Source: Paractinoplanes polyasparticus (lineage in GTDB: Bacteria > Actinomycetota > Actinomycetes > Mycobacteriales > Micromonosporaceae). Taken from it: a stretch of DNA of 64,000 nt. The position numbers and the translations under genes are program-made. Below the pieces are notes generated by a model. That model saw nothing but the letters and a program-made list of their open reading frames with translations. It had not been told where the DNA came from and did not search any database. Each line of letters starts with the position of its first letter. The stretch's first letter is position 1. The DNA is taken from positions 31,377-95,376 of the forward strand of contig NZ_JAHWFK010000035.1 of NCBI RefSeq assembly GCF_019710575.1. The letters run 5' to 3'. This document shows positions 17,217 to 25,690 of this stretch, in pieces.

Positions 17217-17841
17217 TCACCGGTGCGGCGGTGGCGCGGCGGTGGCGGGCCGGGCGGCGGATGATCCATTCGGCGACCGCGAGGTTGATCGCCCAGCCGA
17301 GGATCATCAGGGCGGCTCGCGGGCTGGGCGCGGGTTCGCCGGCTGCCACGGTGTAGGGCGCGAGGGTGAAGGCCTGGGTTCCGGCTCCCAGGGCCAGCGC
17401 GTACGACCGGATCATCCAGGCCCGGTGACGGCGGATGTCGCGGCGGCGGATCGCGTGTACGGCGGTTACCAGGCCGTACGTCATCGCGGCCGAGACCAGG
17501 AGGCGGGCGATGTTGACCACGGTGTGGTCGTTGGGCGGCAGGTCGGAGAAGAGGGTGAGCCAGGCGCCGCTGAGGGCCACTGCCAGACCGGCCACGACCA
17601 GCACCCGGCCGGCGCGGCGGTGCCAGGCGCGGTGGTTGCGGCGGAAGGCGTCCTCGAACTGGAAGGCGCCGGCCAGGCTGTAGATCAGCGCGGCGATGAT
17701 GTGCACGACCACGGGGGCCGGCATCTCGGTGAAACGTTCGGGCGCGGGGGCGCCGGAGGCCAGGGCGCCCAGACGGGCCGCGCCGGCGATGGAGGGGACC
17801 AGCGCCAGGGCGATCAACCCGGCCGGGACGAGCTTCGACAT
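17203..17841 (-). CDS. DUF2306-type integral membrane protein
   Basis: 212 aa with about six helices (LVPAGLIALALVPSIAGAARLG, VVVHIIAALIYSLAGAFQF, VLVVAGLAVALSGAWLTLF, IARLLVSAAMTYGLVTAVHAI, YALALGAGTQAFTLAPY, LMILGWAINLAVAEWII). The pattern of histidines (VVHIIAA, NHRAWHRRAGR, VHAIRRRDIRRHRAWMIRSYAL) matches DUF2306 membrane proteins, which may bind heme; function is unknown. The start is ATG 17841. No clear partner: it lies between glyQS and an unrelated hypothetical gene. Confidence 0.78.
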   Translation of the reverse strand: MSKLVPAGLIALALVPSIAGAARLGALASGAPAPERFTEMPAPVVVHIIAALIYSLAGAFQFEDAFRRNHRAWHRRAGRVLVVAGLAVALSGAWLTLFSDLPPNDHTVVNIARLLVSAAMTYGLVTAVHAIRRRDIRRHRAWMIRSYALALGAGTQAFTLAPYTVAAGEPAPSPRAALMILGWAINLAVAEWIIRRPARHRRATAAPVTLRG

Positions 17842-17947
17842 TCCTTGATCGTCGCCGGTCGGACGGGTCGGGTCGTCGGTCCGGAGGCCCGAAGGAACCG
17901 GGTCCGAAGTCGGAGCTGGGGGCTGTACTTAAGTACGGCCCGGAGCG

Positions 17948-18376
17948 TCAGCGGGCCAGGACGAGGCGCAGCAGGTGCTCGCCGTCGGGGGCGTACTGGG
18001 CGTGCATGACGAACCAGGGGAAGGCCCACTCGTCGGCGGCGCCGCCGTGCTGGGTGCGGTCGGGGTCGGTGCTCTGGGTGGGGCGGCCCAGCGCTGCCCA
18101 CAGGCTCGTGCGGCGGCCGATCGTGCCGCCGCGGCCGGGGATGACGCCGCGGAACGGACGGAAGCCGGTCCGGTCGTCGAAGTGCAGCACGACCCGGGTG
18201 ACGCGGTCGTACTCGTCGACGCCGACCGACACACCGTGTTCGCGGGACTCGTAGGTGCGGGCGCCCGGGGTGGCCATCAGGCCGTACTCGCGGCTGACGG
18301 TCAGGGCCTGCCCTTCGAGCAGGTTCTGTCCGAGCAGCTGGGTCAGGTCGCTTCGCGGGACGACGTTCGGCTGCAT
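17948..18376 (-). CDS. hypothetical soluble protein
   Basis: 142 aa, family not recognised. Soluble, with a beta-rich central part (VSVGVDEYDRVTRVVLHFDDRTGFRPFRGVI) and an aromatic C-terminus (DEWAFPWFVMHAQYAPDGEHLLRLVLAR). ATG 18376 is chosen because AGGAG lies 8 nt upstream; an in-frame ATG 14 codons earlier (18418) lacks a ribosome site. It stands alone between DUF2306 and the divergent GDPD gene. Confidence 0.65.
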   Translation of the reverse strand: MQPNVVPRSDLTQLLGQNLLEGQALTVSREYGLMATPGARTYESREHGVSVGVDEYDRVTRVVLHFDDRTGFRPFRGVIPGRGGTIGRRTSLWAALGRPTQSTDPDRTQHGGAADEWAFPWFVMHAQYAPDGEHLLRLVLAR

Positions 18377-18566
18377 GGCGTCACTCCTGGTCAGGGATTC
18401 GGGGGTCACTGTAAGCACATCGAGTTAACTGCGCGTGAACCCGTGCAGCCTTCCCGATCCGTTTCCGTGATCGCTACGCCGACGATGCCTCGTAGTCGGG
18501 TTTGTCCCTTCGACTCGTGCCGGGACCCCGGCGACGGACGCCGCGGTGAATCCCGTGGAGGATCAC

Positions 18567-19661
18567 GTGGCCGACCGACGTCAGGTGCTGCGCATGGGAG
18601 CCGTGGCCGCGGCCGCCCCCGCGCTCGCCGGAACGGTTGCCGCCCCGGCGCTCGCGCACGGGCCCAAGCACAAGGAGCCCGAAGTCTTCGGGCACCGCGG
18701 CGCCTCCGGCTACCGGCCGGAGCACACGCTGGCCTCGTACGAGCTCGCGGCCCGCATGGGCGCCGACTACATCGAGCCCGACCTGGTCGCCACCAAGGAC
18801 CACGTGCTGGTGTGCCGGCACGAGCCCGAGATCGGCGGCACCACCGACGTGGCCCAGCACCCCGAGTTCGCCGGCCGCAGGAAGACGGTGCTGCTCGACG
18901 GCGTCAGCGTCACCGGATGGTTCACCGAGGACTTCACCCTGGCCGAGCTGAGGACGCTGCGGGCGATCGAGCGTCTCCCCGCCGTCCGCCAGGAGAACAC
19001 CCTCTACGACGGCCTGTTCCCGGTGCCCACGTTCGAGGAGGTGCTCGAGCTGCGGGGCCGCCTGTCGAAGGAACTGGGCCGCGACGTCGGCGTCATCCCG
19101 GAGACCAAGCACCCCACGTACTTCCGGCGGCTCGGCCTCGACCTCGAGACCCCGCTCGTACGGACCCTGCGGAAGCACCGGCTCGACCGGCGCGGCGCCA
19201 AGGTGTGGATCCAGTCGTTCGAGGCGGCCAACCTGAAGGTGCTGCACCAGCAGTACCGGGTGCAGGTGAACCTGGTCTTCCTGACCGGCGCCGCCGGTGG
19301 TCCGTTCAACGACCCGAAGACGTACGCGCAGTATCTGACCCCGGCCGGGCTGAAGGAGCTCTCGTCCTACGTGGACGGCATCGGACCGGACAAGAACCAG
19401 GTCATCCCGCGCAACGCCGACGCCACGCTGGGCACGCCGACGGCGCTGGTGCGGGACGCCCACACGGCCGGGCTCAAGGTCATTCCGTACACGTTCCGCG
19501 CCGAGAACCAGTTCCTGCCGGCCGACTACCGCGTGGGGACCGACCCCAACGCCTACGGCCGGGCCATCGACGAGCAGATCACGTACCTGCGGACCGGCAT
19601 CGACGGCCTGTTCACCGACCAGCCCGACATCGGCGTGCTCAGCCGCACGCTCGCGGACTGA
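18567..19661 (+). CDS. secreted glycerophosphodiester phosphodiesterase
   Basis: 364 aa. It hydrolyses glycerophosphodiesters to glycerol-3-phosphate and an alcohol, outside the membrane. Seen: a twin-arginine-like signal (DRRQVLRMGAVAAAAPALAG, cleavage near ALA-HG), then the GDPD core GHRGASGYRPEHTLASYELA, the metal-binding YIEPDLVATKDHVLV and the later VIPETKHPTYF and LFTDQPDIGV blocks. GTG 18567 is chosen because GGAGG lies 6 nt upstream; an in-frame GTG at 18546 lacks such a site. Monocistronic. It may serve phosphate scavenging together with the PiT transporters nearby, but no Pho box was recognised. Confidence 0.9.
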   Translation: MADRRQVLRMGAVAAAAPALAGTVAAPALAHGPKHKEPEVFGHRGASGYRPEHTLASYELAARMGADYIEPDLVATKDHVLVCRHEPEIGGTTDVAQHPEFAGRRKTVLLDGVSVTGWFTEDFTLAELRTLRAIERLPAVRQENTLYDGLFPVPTFEEVLELRGRLSKELGRDVGVIPETKHPTYFRRLGLDLETPLVRTLRKHRLDRRGAKVWIQSFEAANLKVLHQQYRVQVNLVFLTGAAGGPFNDPKTYAQYLTPAGLKELSSYVDGIGPDKNQVIPRNADATLGTPTALVRDAHTAGLKVIPYTFRAENQFLPADYRVGTDPNAYGRAIDEQITYLRTGIDGLFTDQPDIGVLSRTLAD

Positions 19662-19701
19662 TTCTTCCCGAGGTGGCCGCGTCCCTGGGCGCGGCCACCG
19701 T

Positions 19702-20316
19702 TCAGCCCTGGGCGGCCGACAGGGCCGGCGCGAGCATGGCGAACGCGCGGCCGGTCAGCTCGAGCGGGTCGGCCTCGCCGTCGGTGGTGGCCCAGCGCTC
19801 CAGGGCCGCGTCGAGCGCGGCGAAGGCCATCCGGGTGGCCATCTGCGGATAGAGGGCGTCGGGTTCCTGGCCGAGTCGCTGCGCCAGCACCTGCGCGAGC
19901 TCGGCCTGCCAGCGCGCCTGCCGCTCCAGCGAACGCGCGTGCAGCACCGGCGTGCGGTGGATCAGGCGCACCACCGCCAGCGTCTTGGCCGCGTCGTGGT
20001 GGCCGGCGCAGAAGTTGATCGCGACGGTCACCGCGTGCCGCAGCGACTCGGCGGGTGGCTCGGCCGGGGGACGGGACTCGAGCTCGGTGCGCATCTCGTC
20101 GCCCAGGTCGGCCAGGAGCTGGATGACCACGTCCTCCTTGGACGCGTAGTAGCGGTGGAACGTGCGCCGGGACATGCCGGCCGCGGCGACGATGTCGTCG
20201 ACCGTCGTCTCGTCGTAGCCGCGGGCCGCCAGCAACTGCAGCGCGGTTTCGCGCAACTCCTCGCTGACCAGCCGTCGTTTGCGCTCGGCCAGGCTGGGCG
20301 GCCGGTCGTTCGTCAT
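19702..20316 (-). CDS. TetR-family transcriptional regulator
   Basis: 204 aa. The N-terminal helix-turn-helix is clear (LRETALQLLAARGYDETTVDDIVAAAGMSRRTFHRYYASKEDVV, residues ~20-62). The C-terminal ligand domain is of the unclassified TetR type. The start is taken as ATG 20316, with TACCAT as a -10 box 6 nt upstream (leaderless); ATG 20334 is an alternative. It is divergent from the SDR gene with 61 bp between the starts. CGTCATGACG, a 10-bp palindrome (20329-20338), lies in this gap and is a candidate operator for autoregulation and SDR control. Confidence 0.88.
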   Translation of the reverse strand: MTNDRPPSLAERKRRLVSEELRETALQLLAARGYDETTVDDIVAAAGMSRRTFHRYYASKEDVVIQLLADLGDEMRTELESRPPAEPPAESLRHAVTVAINFCAGHHDAAKTLAVVRLIHRTPVLHARSLERQARWQAELAQVLAQRLGQEPDALYPQMATRMAFAALDAALERWATTDGEADPLELTGRAFAMLAPALSAAQG

Positions 20317-20341
20317 GCCCCGATGGTACGTCATGACGCCG

Positions 20342-20370
20342 TTGACACACTGTGCCACGAGAGGCACGAT
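20342..20370 (+). promoter_or_regulatory. sigma-70-type promoter of the SDR gene
   Basis: TTGACA (20342-20347), a 17-nt spacer and CACGAT (20365-20370) form a good housekeeping promoter. The -10 box ends 7 nt before ATG 20378, so the transcript is probably leaderless. The 10-bp palindrome at 20329-20338 is immediately upstream. Confidence 0.65.
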
Positions 20371-20377
20371 GAGGCGC

Positions 20378-21256
20378 ATGACGAAACGCACCTTTGTGAT
20401 CACGGGGGCGAACAGCGGGCTCGGTCTGGCCGCCGCCAAGGCGCTCGCACGGCCCGGGGCGCACGTGATCCTCGCCGTACGGGACGAACGGAAGGGCCGC
20501 GAGGCGCAGGCCGCCCTCACCGGCGGCACCAGCGAGGTGCGCCGCGTCGATCTGGCCGACCTCGATGCGGTACGGGCCTTCGCCGCCGGCCTCGACCGGG
20601 TCGACGTGCTGATCAACAACGCCGGCGTGATGGCGCCACCGCGCACGCTCAGCAAGCAGGGCTTCGAGGTGCAGCTGGCGGTCAACCACCTCGCTCACTT
20701 CGCGCTGACCGCGCTGCTGCTCGACCGGCTGTCGGCGGGGGCCGACCCCCGCGTCGTGACCGTCAGCTCGGTGCTGCACAAGAAGGGCCGGCTCGACTTC
20801 GACGACCTGCAGGCCGGGCGCGGCTACAGCGCGACCGCCGCCTACAACAACTCGAAGCTGGCCAATGCCGTCTTCGGCCTGGAGTTGCACCGCCGCCTGA
20901 CTGCGGCCGGCTCACCCGTCCGGAGCCTGCTGGCCCACCCCGGGTATGCCGTGACGGGCCTGCAGGCGGGCGTGCAGCCGGGCCTCTATCGCACGTTGCT
21001 GACCAGGCTCGGCAATCCTTTGCTCGCCGTGAGCGCCGACCAGGGCGCCCGCCCCGTCGTGCACGCCGCGACCGCCCCCGACGTCGAGGGCGGCCAGTTC
21101 ATCGGCCCGACCGGCGTGGCCCAGATGCGCGGCGCACCGGGCCCGGTGCCGCTGGCGCCGCACGCCACCGACCCGGCGCTGGGCCGCCGCCTCTGGACCG
21201 TCTCGGAGGAACTGACCGGCGTCCGTTTCCCGCTGCTCGATCGAAACAGACCCTAG
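20378..21256 (+). CDS. short-chain dehydrogenase/reductase (classical SDR)
   Basis: 292 aa NAD(P)-dependent oxidoreductase. Seen: the TGANSGLG nucleotide loop near residue 10, NNAG (LINNAGVMAPP), the catalytic Ser in VSSVLHKKG and YNNSK as the YxxxK motif. It resembles retinol-dehydrogenase/WW-oxidoreductase-like SDRs; the substrate is unknown. ATG 20378 is preferred because of the promoter spacing. Likely controlled by the divergent TetR regulator. The stop codon is embedded in a 16-bp perfect palindrome. Confidence 0.88.
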   Translation: MTKRTFVITGANSGLGLAAAKALARPGAHVILAVRDERKGREAQAALTGGTSEVRRVDLADLDAVRAFAAGLDRVDVLINNAGVMAPPRTLSKQGFEVQLAVNHLAHFALTALLLDRLSAGADPRVVTVSSVLHKKGRLDFDDLQAGRGYSATAAYNNSKLANAVFGLELHRRLTAAGSPVRSLLAHPGYAVTGLQAGVQPGLYRTLLTRLGNPLLAVSADQGARPVVHAATAPDVEGGQFIGPTGVAQMRGAPGPVPLAPHATDPALGRRLWTVSEELTGVRFPLLDRNRP

Positions 21257-21267
21257 GGCGCCCTAGG
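21252..21267. repeat. 16-bp perfect palindrome over the SDR stop codon
   Basis: CCTAGGGCGCCCTAGG reads the same on both strands and contains the TAG stop of the SDR gene. Without a loop it is a poor terminator; it could be a protein-binding site or chance in GC-rich sequence. Confidence 0.6.
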
Positions 21268-21288
21268 TTCCGCCCCGCGGATCATGGG

Positions 21289-21951
21289 TCAGATCGCCTG
21301 GTCGCGGGTCTGCCACGTGCACAGGCAGATCTTGTTGCCCTCCGGGTCGGCCAGGATCCAGTACGCCGGGGCCCGCTCGTCGCTGACCAGGCGGCCACCC
21401 GCCGCGATCGCGGCGTCGATGCGGGGCTGCACCTCGGCCGGATCGAGCCACAAGTCGTGGTGCCAGCGCTGGCGGGGCTCCTCGTCGCCGGACTGCTGGA
21501 ACCACAGGGTCGGCAGCCTGTCGGCTGGGTCGGTCAGGTCGATGCCGGGGTCGGCGTTGCCGTCCCGGACCAGGCCGAACACCGCTTCCCAGAACGGCAA
21601 CACCTGTTTGCGGTCCGGCGTGTCCAGGGCGATGTCGAGCCGCGAGACCGGTCCGCTCGCCGGGCGCAGGCCGGCGTCCGCGGCCAGGCCGCTGATGGCG
21701 CGGGCCAGCTGCACGTCGCGGGTGGTCACGCCCTGCTCGTCGTGGCTGGTCAGCCGGACGTGGACGTGCCTATGACGCAGGTTGACGTCCGGGTGGTGGC
21801 CGGCCTGCTCGGCGGCGGCGCCGATGGCGGCGACGAGCGCCAGCCCGGCCGCGAAGTCCGGCGTGGCGATCCGGGTCTCCAGGCTGTCGTAGAAGTAGGC
21901 CCAGCCGGTGAGGCCCTCGCCGGCGATCTGCTGTCCGGTCAGACTGGTCAT
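21289..21951 (-). CDS. pterin-4a-carbinolamine dehydratase fused to a VOC domain
   Basis: 220 aa in two parts. Residues ~1-95 are a 4a-hydroxytetrahydrobiopterin dehydratase (PCD/DCoH) domain: GWAYFYDSLETRIATPDFAAG, the HHPDVNLRHRHVHVRL core with the catalytic histidines, and LTSHDEQGVTTRDVQLARAI. Residues ~105-220 are a VOC/glyoxalase-like domain ending AYWILADPEGNKICLCTW. PCD normally recycles the pterin cofactor of aromatic amino acid hydroxylases; none is encoded here. ATG 21951 follows CAGGAT by 6 nt (leaderless). The fusion might be a dehydratase with an extra ligand-binding domain rather than a cofactor recycler. Confidence 0.85.
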   Translation of the reverse strand: MTSLTGQQIAGEGLTGWAYFYDSLETRIATPDFAAGLALVAAIGAAAEQAGHHPDVNLRHRHVHVRLTSHDEQGVTTRDVQLARAISGLAADAGLRPASGPVSRLDIALDTPDRKQVLPFWEAVFGLVRDGNADPGIDLTDPADRLPTLWFQQSGDEEPRQRWHHDLWLDPAEVQPRIDAAIAAGGRLVSDERAPAYWILADPEGNKICLCTWQTRDQAI

Positions 21952-22020
21952 GCGCCCATCCTGGCCGATGCGGGCCGCACACTCCACGGGACAGAATCCC
22001 GGGCGAGCCGCCCGATCCGG

Positions 22021-22299
22021 CTACTTGTCGACGATCGCCGGCCAGAAGTGGTCGAAGCTGATCGTCTTGCCGAAGCCGCTCGCCACGATGTAGGTCAGGC
22101 CGAGCAGCACGCCGAGGATGACGACCGCGAACAGCCCGTACGCCAAGGCCTTGCCGGCCGGGCGGGGCGCCGCAGCGTCGGCGCCCCAGGCCAGTGACCG
22201 GATGCCCAGCGCGAACAGCACAGGCAGCCCGGCGCCGAGGACGAGACCGGCGGCCAGCACCTTCCAGGCGCCCTCGAGCGCGAATCCGAAGTTGCTCAC
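22021..22299 (-). CDS. small membrane protein, PiT-associated (copy 2)
   Basis: 92 aa with two helices (WKVLAAGLVLGAGLPVLFALGI and LAYGLFAVVILGVLLGLTYIVA) and a conserved C-terminus GFGKTISFDHFWPAIVDK. It is clearly paralogous to the protein at 23991-24287. The GTG start at 22299 overlaps the stop of the PiT gene (GTGA), with AAGGTGG upstream, so it is translated with the transporter. Resembles mycobacterial Rv0544c, which also follows pitA. Role unknown; a transporter accessory subunit is inferred. Confidence 0.85.
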   Translation of the reverse strand: MSNFGFALEGAWKVLAAGLVLGAGLPVLFALGIRSLAWGADAAAPRPAGKALAYGLFAVVILGVLLGLTYIVASGFGKTISFDHFWPAIVDK

Positions 22300-23519
22300 A
22301 GGGCCACCTTCTCGGACGGGGCCGGAGCGGACGCCGGGACCGGCTCCCACTCGTCGTTGACGTTGTTGTGGTCGACCGGCGCGTGCCGGGACCGCAGCCA
22401 CATGCCGGTCGCCGCGGCGAGCAGCAGAACGAAGATGACGATCGCGCCGGCGACGCCGCCGACGAAGTTGCCCAGGTACCACGTCAGGGCGCCGACGACC
22501 GCGGCCGCGGGCAGCGTGATCAGCCAGGTGGCGACCATGCGCCCGGCCACGCGCCAGCGCACCTGCGCGCCGGGCTTGCCCACACCGGAGCCGAGGATCG
22601 AACCGGTCGCCACGTGGGTGGTCGACAACGCGAACCCGAGGTGGCTGGAGGCCAGGATGACCGCGGCCGACGACGACTCCGCCGCCATGCCTTGCGGGGG
22701 CGCGATCTCGACCAGACCCTTGCCGAGCGTACGGATGATCCGCCACCCGCCCAGGTAGGTGCCCAGCGCGATCGCCACCGCGCAGGCCGCTTTCACCCAG
22801 AACGGGATGTTCTTCGTGTCCGTCCAGTCGCCGGCCGCGATCAGCGCCAGCGTGATCACGCCCATGGTCTTCTGCGCGTCGTTGGTGCCGTGGGCCAGCG
22901 ACACCAGCGAGGCGCTGCCGATCTGACCCCAGCGGAACCCGTTCTCGGTGAAGCGCGCGGCCACGCCGACCGTCGCCTTGTAGATGAGCCAGGTGCCCAC
23001 GGCCGCCACCACGCCCGCGATGACGGGTGAGATGAGGGCCGGCAGGATCACCTTGCCGACCACCCCGTCGAGCTTCGTGCCGTTGCCGTTCCAGTTCACG
23101 CCGGCCCAGCCCAGGCCCGCGATGGTGGCGCCGACCAGCCCGCCGAACAGCGCGTGCGACGAGCTGGAGGGCAGGCCCAGCAGCCAGGTGAACAGGTTCC
23201 AGACGATGCCGCCGATCAGGCCGGCCAGCACGATCAGCAACAGCGCCGTGCCGCCGTCGGTGGTGAGCGATTCCTTGGGCGTGCCGTCGGCGTTCTGGAT
23301 GCGCACGACGGCGTTGCTGACGGTCAGGGCGACCTCGACCGAGAGGAAGGCGCCGATGAGGTTGAGGATGCCGGAGAGCGCAACGGCTGTCTTGGGCCGC
23401 AGGGCGCGGGTGGCGATGGAGGTGGCCATCGCGTTCGCCGTGTCGTGGAACCCGTTGGTGAAGTCGAACCCGAGGGCCGTCACCACCACGAGCGCCAGGA
23501 TCACCGATGTTTCAGTCAC
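22296..23519 (-). CDS. PiT-family inorganic phosphate transporter (copy 2)
   Basis: 407 aa low-affinity phosphate/cation symporter in the plasma membrane. Seen: both PiT signature repeats, GFDFTNGFHDTANAMATSIATRAL near the N-terminus and SLVSLAHGTNDAQKTMGVITLAL in the second half, and about ten helices. It is nearly identical to the PiT at 24288-25505, with a stretch of ~74 nt (around 22691-22765) identical even at silent sites. The start is GTG 23519. It lies downstream of the first copy and its associated genes, separated by 143 bp, so this unit probably has its own promoter. Confidence 0.93.
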   Translation of the reverse strand: MTETSVILALVVVTALGFDFTNGFHDTANAMATSIATRALRPKTAVALSGILNLIGAFLSVEVALTVSNAVVRIQNADGTPKESLTTDGGTALLLIVLAGLIGGIVWNLFTWLLGLPSSSSHALFGGLVGATIAGLGWAGVNWNGNGTKLDGVVGKVILPALISPVIAGVVAAVGTWLIYKATVGVAARFTENGFRWGQIGSASLVSLAHGTNDAQKTMGVITLALIAAGDWTDTKNIPFWVKAACAVAIALGTYLGGWRIIRTLGKGLVEIAPPQGMAAESSSAAVILASSHLGFALSTTHVATGSILGSGVGKPGAQVRWRVAGRMVATWLITLPAAAVVGALTWYLGNFVGGVAGAIVIFVLLLAAATGMWLRSRHAPVDHNNVNDEWEPVPASAPAPSEKVAL

Positions 23520-23662
23520 ACCTCAGGGTCGCTGGTGGAAGATCGGACAAGAAGAGTTCAGACTCCGTGAACTTGATATTTCGCGCCCGTTACCCAGGTA
23601 CTCATGATCCGTTCACCAGATGTTCAGTTGACGGCTACGTTCCCATGCTGCTGTCCGCACTC

Positions 23663-23980
23663 TCAGTCGCTGGGCGGATCGGCCAGCGGCCAGCCACCGG
23701 CGGCCAGGCGGGCCGACACGCGCACCACGTCCTCGGCGTCGGCCTGCTGCAGCACGGCATCGTTGATCATGGCTTCGATGTCCTGCGCGTTGATCGGGTC
23801 GGGGCTGCCCAGGGACTGCTCGGCCAGATCGTTGGCGATCTTGCGGACTTCCTCCTCGGTGAGCTTGCGACGCAGCACGCCCAGCAGGGCCACGTAGTCC
23901 TGCCGGGGCACGCCGGTCGGGTAGCCGGCGCGCAACCAGTCGACGGCGCGGACGAGGAAGTTCGAGCGGTTGTCGGTCAC
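23663..23980 (-). CDS. DUF3349-family protein
   Basis: 105 aa, small soluble helical protein. The block FLVRAVDWLRAGYPTGVPRQDYVALLGVLRRKLTEEEVRKIANDL is typical of DUF3349, known from mycobacteria (Rv0543c); function is unknown. The GTG 23980 start has GAGAGG 4 nt upstream. It sits 10 bp after the small membrane gene, giving the order PiT, small membrane protein, DUF3349, the same as M. tuberculosis Rv0545c-Rv0543c. The second PiT unit lacks this third gene. Confidence 0.85.
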   Translation of the reverse strand: MTDNRSNFLVRAVDWLRAGYPTGVPRQDYVALLGVLRRKLTEEEVRKIANDLAEQSLGSPDPINAQDIEAMINDAVLQQADAEDVVRVSARLAAGGWPLADPPSD

Positions 23981-23990
23981 GGTTCCTCTC

Positions 23991-24287
23991 CTACTTGTCG
24001 ACGATCGCCGGGTAGACGTGCTCGAAGCTGATCGTCTTGCCGAAGCCGCTGGCCACGATGTAAGTGATACCCAGCAGAGCGACGAGCACAACGACCGCGA
24101 AGAGAACGTACGCCACCAGCCGGCCCACCGGGTGCGGCGCGGCGTGGTCGACCTCGGCGTCACCGCCGGCGCCGAACGCCATCGAGCGGATGCCGAGCGC
24201 GAACACGGCGGGCAGACCGGCGCCGAGGATCAGGCCGGCGAGCAGCACCTTCCACGCGCCTTCGAGAGCGAATCCCAGGTTGCTCAC
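23991..24287 (-). CDS. small membrane protein, PiT-associated (copy 1)
   Basis: 98 aa, two helices (WKVLLAGLILGAGLPAVFALGI and LVAYVLFAVVVLVALLGITYIVA) joined by a charged loop slightly longer than in copy 2, and the same C-terminal GFGKTISFEHVYPAIVDK. The GTG start directly abuts the TGA of the upstream PiT gene. Conserved linkage to PiT in both copies, and in mycobacteria, argues for a shared function, most simply an accessory or regulatory subunit. Confidence 0.85.
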   Translation of the reverse strand: MSNLGFALEGAWKVLLAGLILGAGLPAVFALGIRSMAFGAGGDAEVDHAAPHPVGRLVAYVLFAVVVLVALLGITYIVASGFGKTISFEHVYPAIVDK

Positions 24288-25505
24288 TCAGACCGCCGTT
24301 CCCGCGGGCTCGCGGCGCTCGGCCGGCTCGTCCCACTCGTCGTTGACGTTGCTGTGGTCGACCGGCGTCCTGCGCGAGCGCCAGTACATGTAGCCGGCCG
24401 CCGCCAGCAGGATCAGGAAGATCACGAGCGCGCCGCCGAGGCCACCGATGAGGTCGCCGATGAACCACATCAGCGCGCCGACGACCGCCGCGGACGGCAG
24501 CGTGATCAGCCAGGCCGCCACCATGCGCCCGGCCACCCGCCAGCGCACCTGCGCGCCCGACTTGCCCACACCCGAGCCGAGGATCGAACCGGTCGCGACG
24601 TGCGTCGTGCTGAGCGCGAACCCGAGGTGGCTGGAGACCAGGATGACCGCGGCCGACGACGACTCCGCCGCCATGCCCTGCGGGGGCGCGATCTCGACCA
24701 GACCCTTGCCGAGCGTACGGATGATCCGCCACCCGCCCAGGTAGGTGCCCAGGGCGATGGCGAGCGCGCACGAGGCCTTCACCCAGAACGGGATGTTCGT
24801 CGTGTCGGTCCACTCGCCGGACGCGATCAGCGCCAGGGTGATGACACCCATGGTCTTCTGCGCGTCGTTGGTGCCGTGGGCCAGCGACACCAGTGAGGCG
24901 CTGCCGATCTGACCCCAGCGGAACCCGTTGTCGGTGAAGCGCGCGGCCACGCCGACGGTGATCCGGTAGATCAGCCAGGTGCCGACCGCGGCCACCAGAC
25001 CGGCGATGACCGGGGACATCAGCGCGGGCAGGATCACCTTGCCGATCACACCGTCGAGCTTGGAGCCGTCGCCGTTCCAGTTCACGCCGGCCCAGCCCAG
25101 GCCCGCGACGGTCGCGCCGACCAGCCCGCCGAACAGCGCGTGGGACGAGCTGGAGGGCAGCCCGAGCAGCCAGGTGAACAGGTTCCAGACGATGCTGCCG
25201 ACCAGACCGGCCAGCACGATGAGGAGTAACGCTGTGCCGCCGTCGGAGGTCAGGGCCTCCTTGGGCGTGCCGTCGGAGTTCTGGATGCGGACGACAGCGT
25301 TGCTGACGGTCAGGGCGACCTCGACCGAGAGGAAGGCGCCGATCAGGTTGAGGATGCCGGAGAGCGCCACGGCCACCTTTGGCCGGAGGGCGCCGGTGGC
25401 GATGGACGTGGCCATCGCGTTCGCTGTGTCGTGGAACCCGTTGGTGAAATCGAACCCGAGGGCCGTGATCACCACCAGGGCAAGAATGACCGTTGTCTCT
25501 GTCAC
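24288..25505 (-). CDS. PiT-family inorganic phosphate transporter (copy 1)
   Basis: 405 aa. Same signatures as copy 2: GFDFTNGFHDTANAMATSIATGAL and SLVSLAHGTNDAQKTMGVITLAL, ten or so helices, and a short charged C-terminus with HSNVNDEWDEP. It is the first gene of a three-gene operon with the small membrane protein and DUF3349. GTG 25505 is chosen by alignment to the paralogue (MTETTVILALVV); the open frame upstream has no start signal. The promoter should lie in 25506-25690; I did not recognise a PhoP box. Confidence 0.93.
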   Translation of the reverse strand: MTETTVILALVVITALGFDFTNGFHDTANAMATSIATGALRPKVAVALSGILNLIGAFLSVEVALTVSNAVVRIQNSDGTPKEALTSDGGTALLLIVLAGLVGSIVWNLFTWLLGLPSSSSHALFGGLVGATVAGLGWAGVNWNGDGSKLDGVIGKVILPALMSPVIAGLVAAVGTWLIYRITVGVAARFTDNGFRWGQIGSASLVSLAHGTNDAQKTMGVITLALIASGEWTDTTNIPFWVKASCALAIALGTYLGGWRIIRTLGKGLVEIAPPQGMAAESSSAAVILVSSHLGFALSTTHVATGSILGSGVGKSGAQVRWRVAGRMVAAWLITLPSAAVVGALMWFIGDLIGGLGGALVIFLILLAAAGYMYWRSRRTPVDHSNVNDEWDEPAERREPAGTAV

Positions 25506-25690
25506 ATCGTCAGCGTTGCCCGTAAAGGTCAGACCTGAAAGGGGCCTGTGAGCACGAGTCCAAGCTTCGGCTGCCGTTGGTGGAACACACACCCGACGTT
25601 CGCCGGATCGTCAACGATCGACAGGTTTGGCCGGCGCCGAGGCCCTGGGTAAGGCACTGGCGGGCAGACCGTCGCCGAACTCTACCGAGA

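Noticed and set aside
22296..25505. Assembly artefact explaining the two PiT units
   Set aside because: The copies differ at many positions, in the small membrane protein loop length and in the presence of DUF3349, so they are real paralogues.
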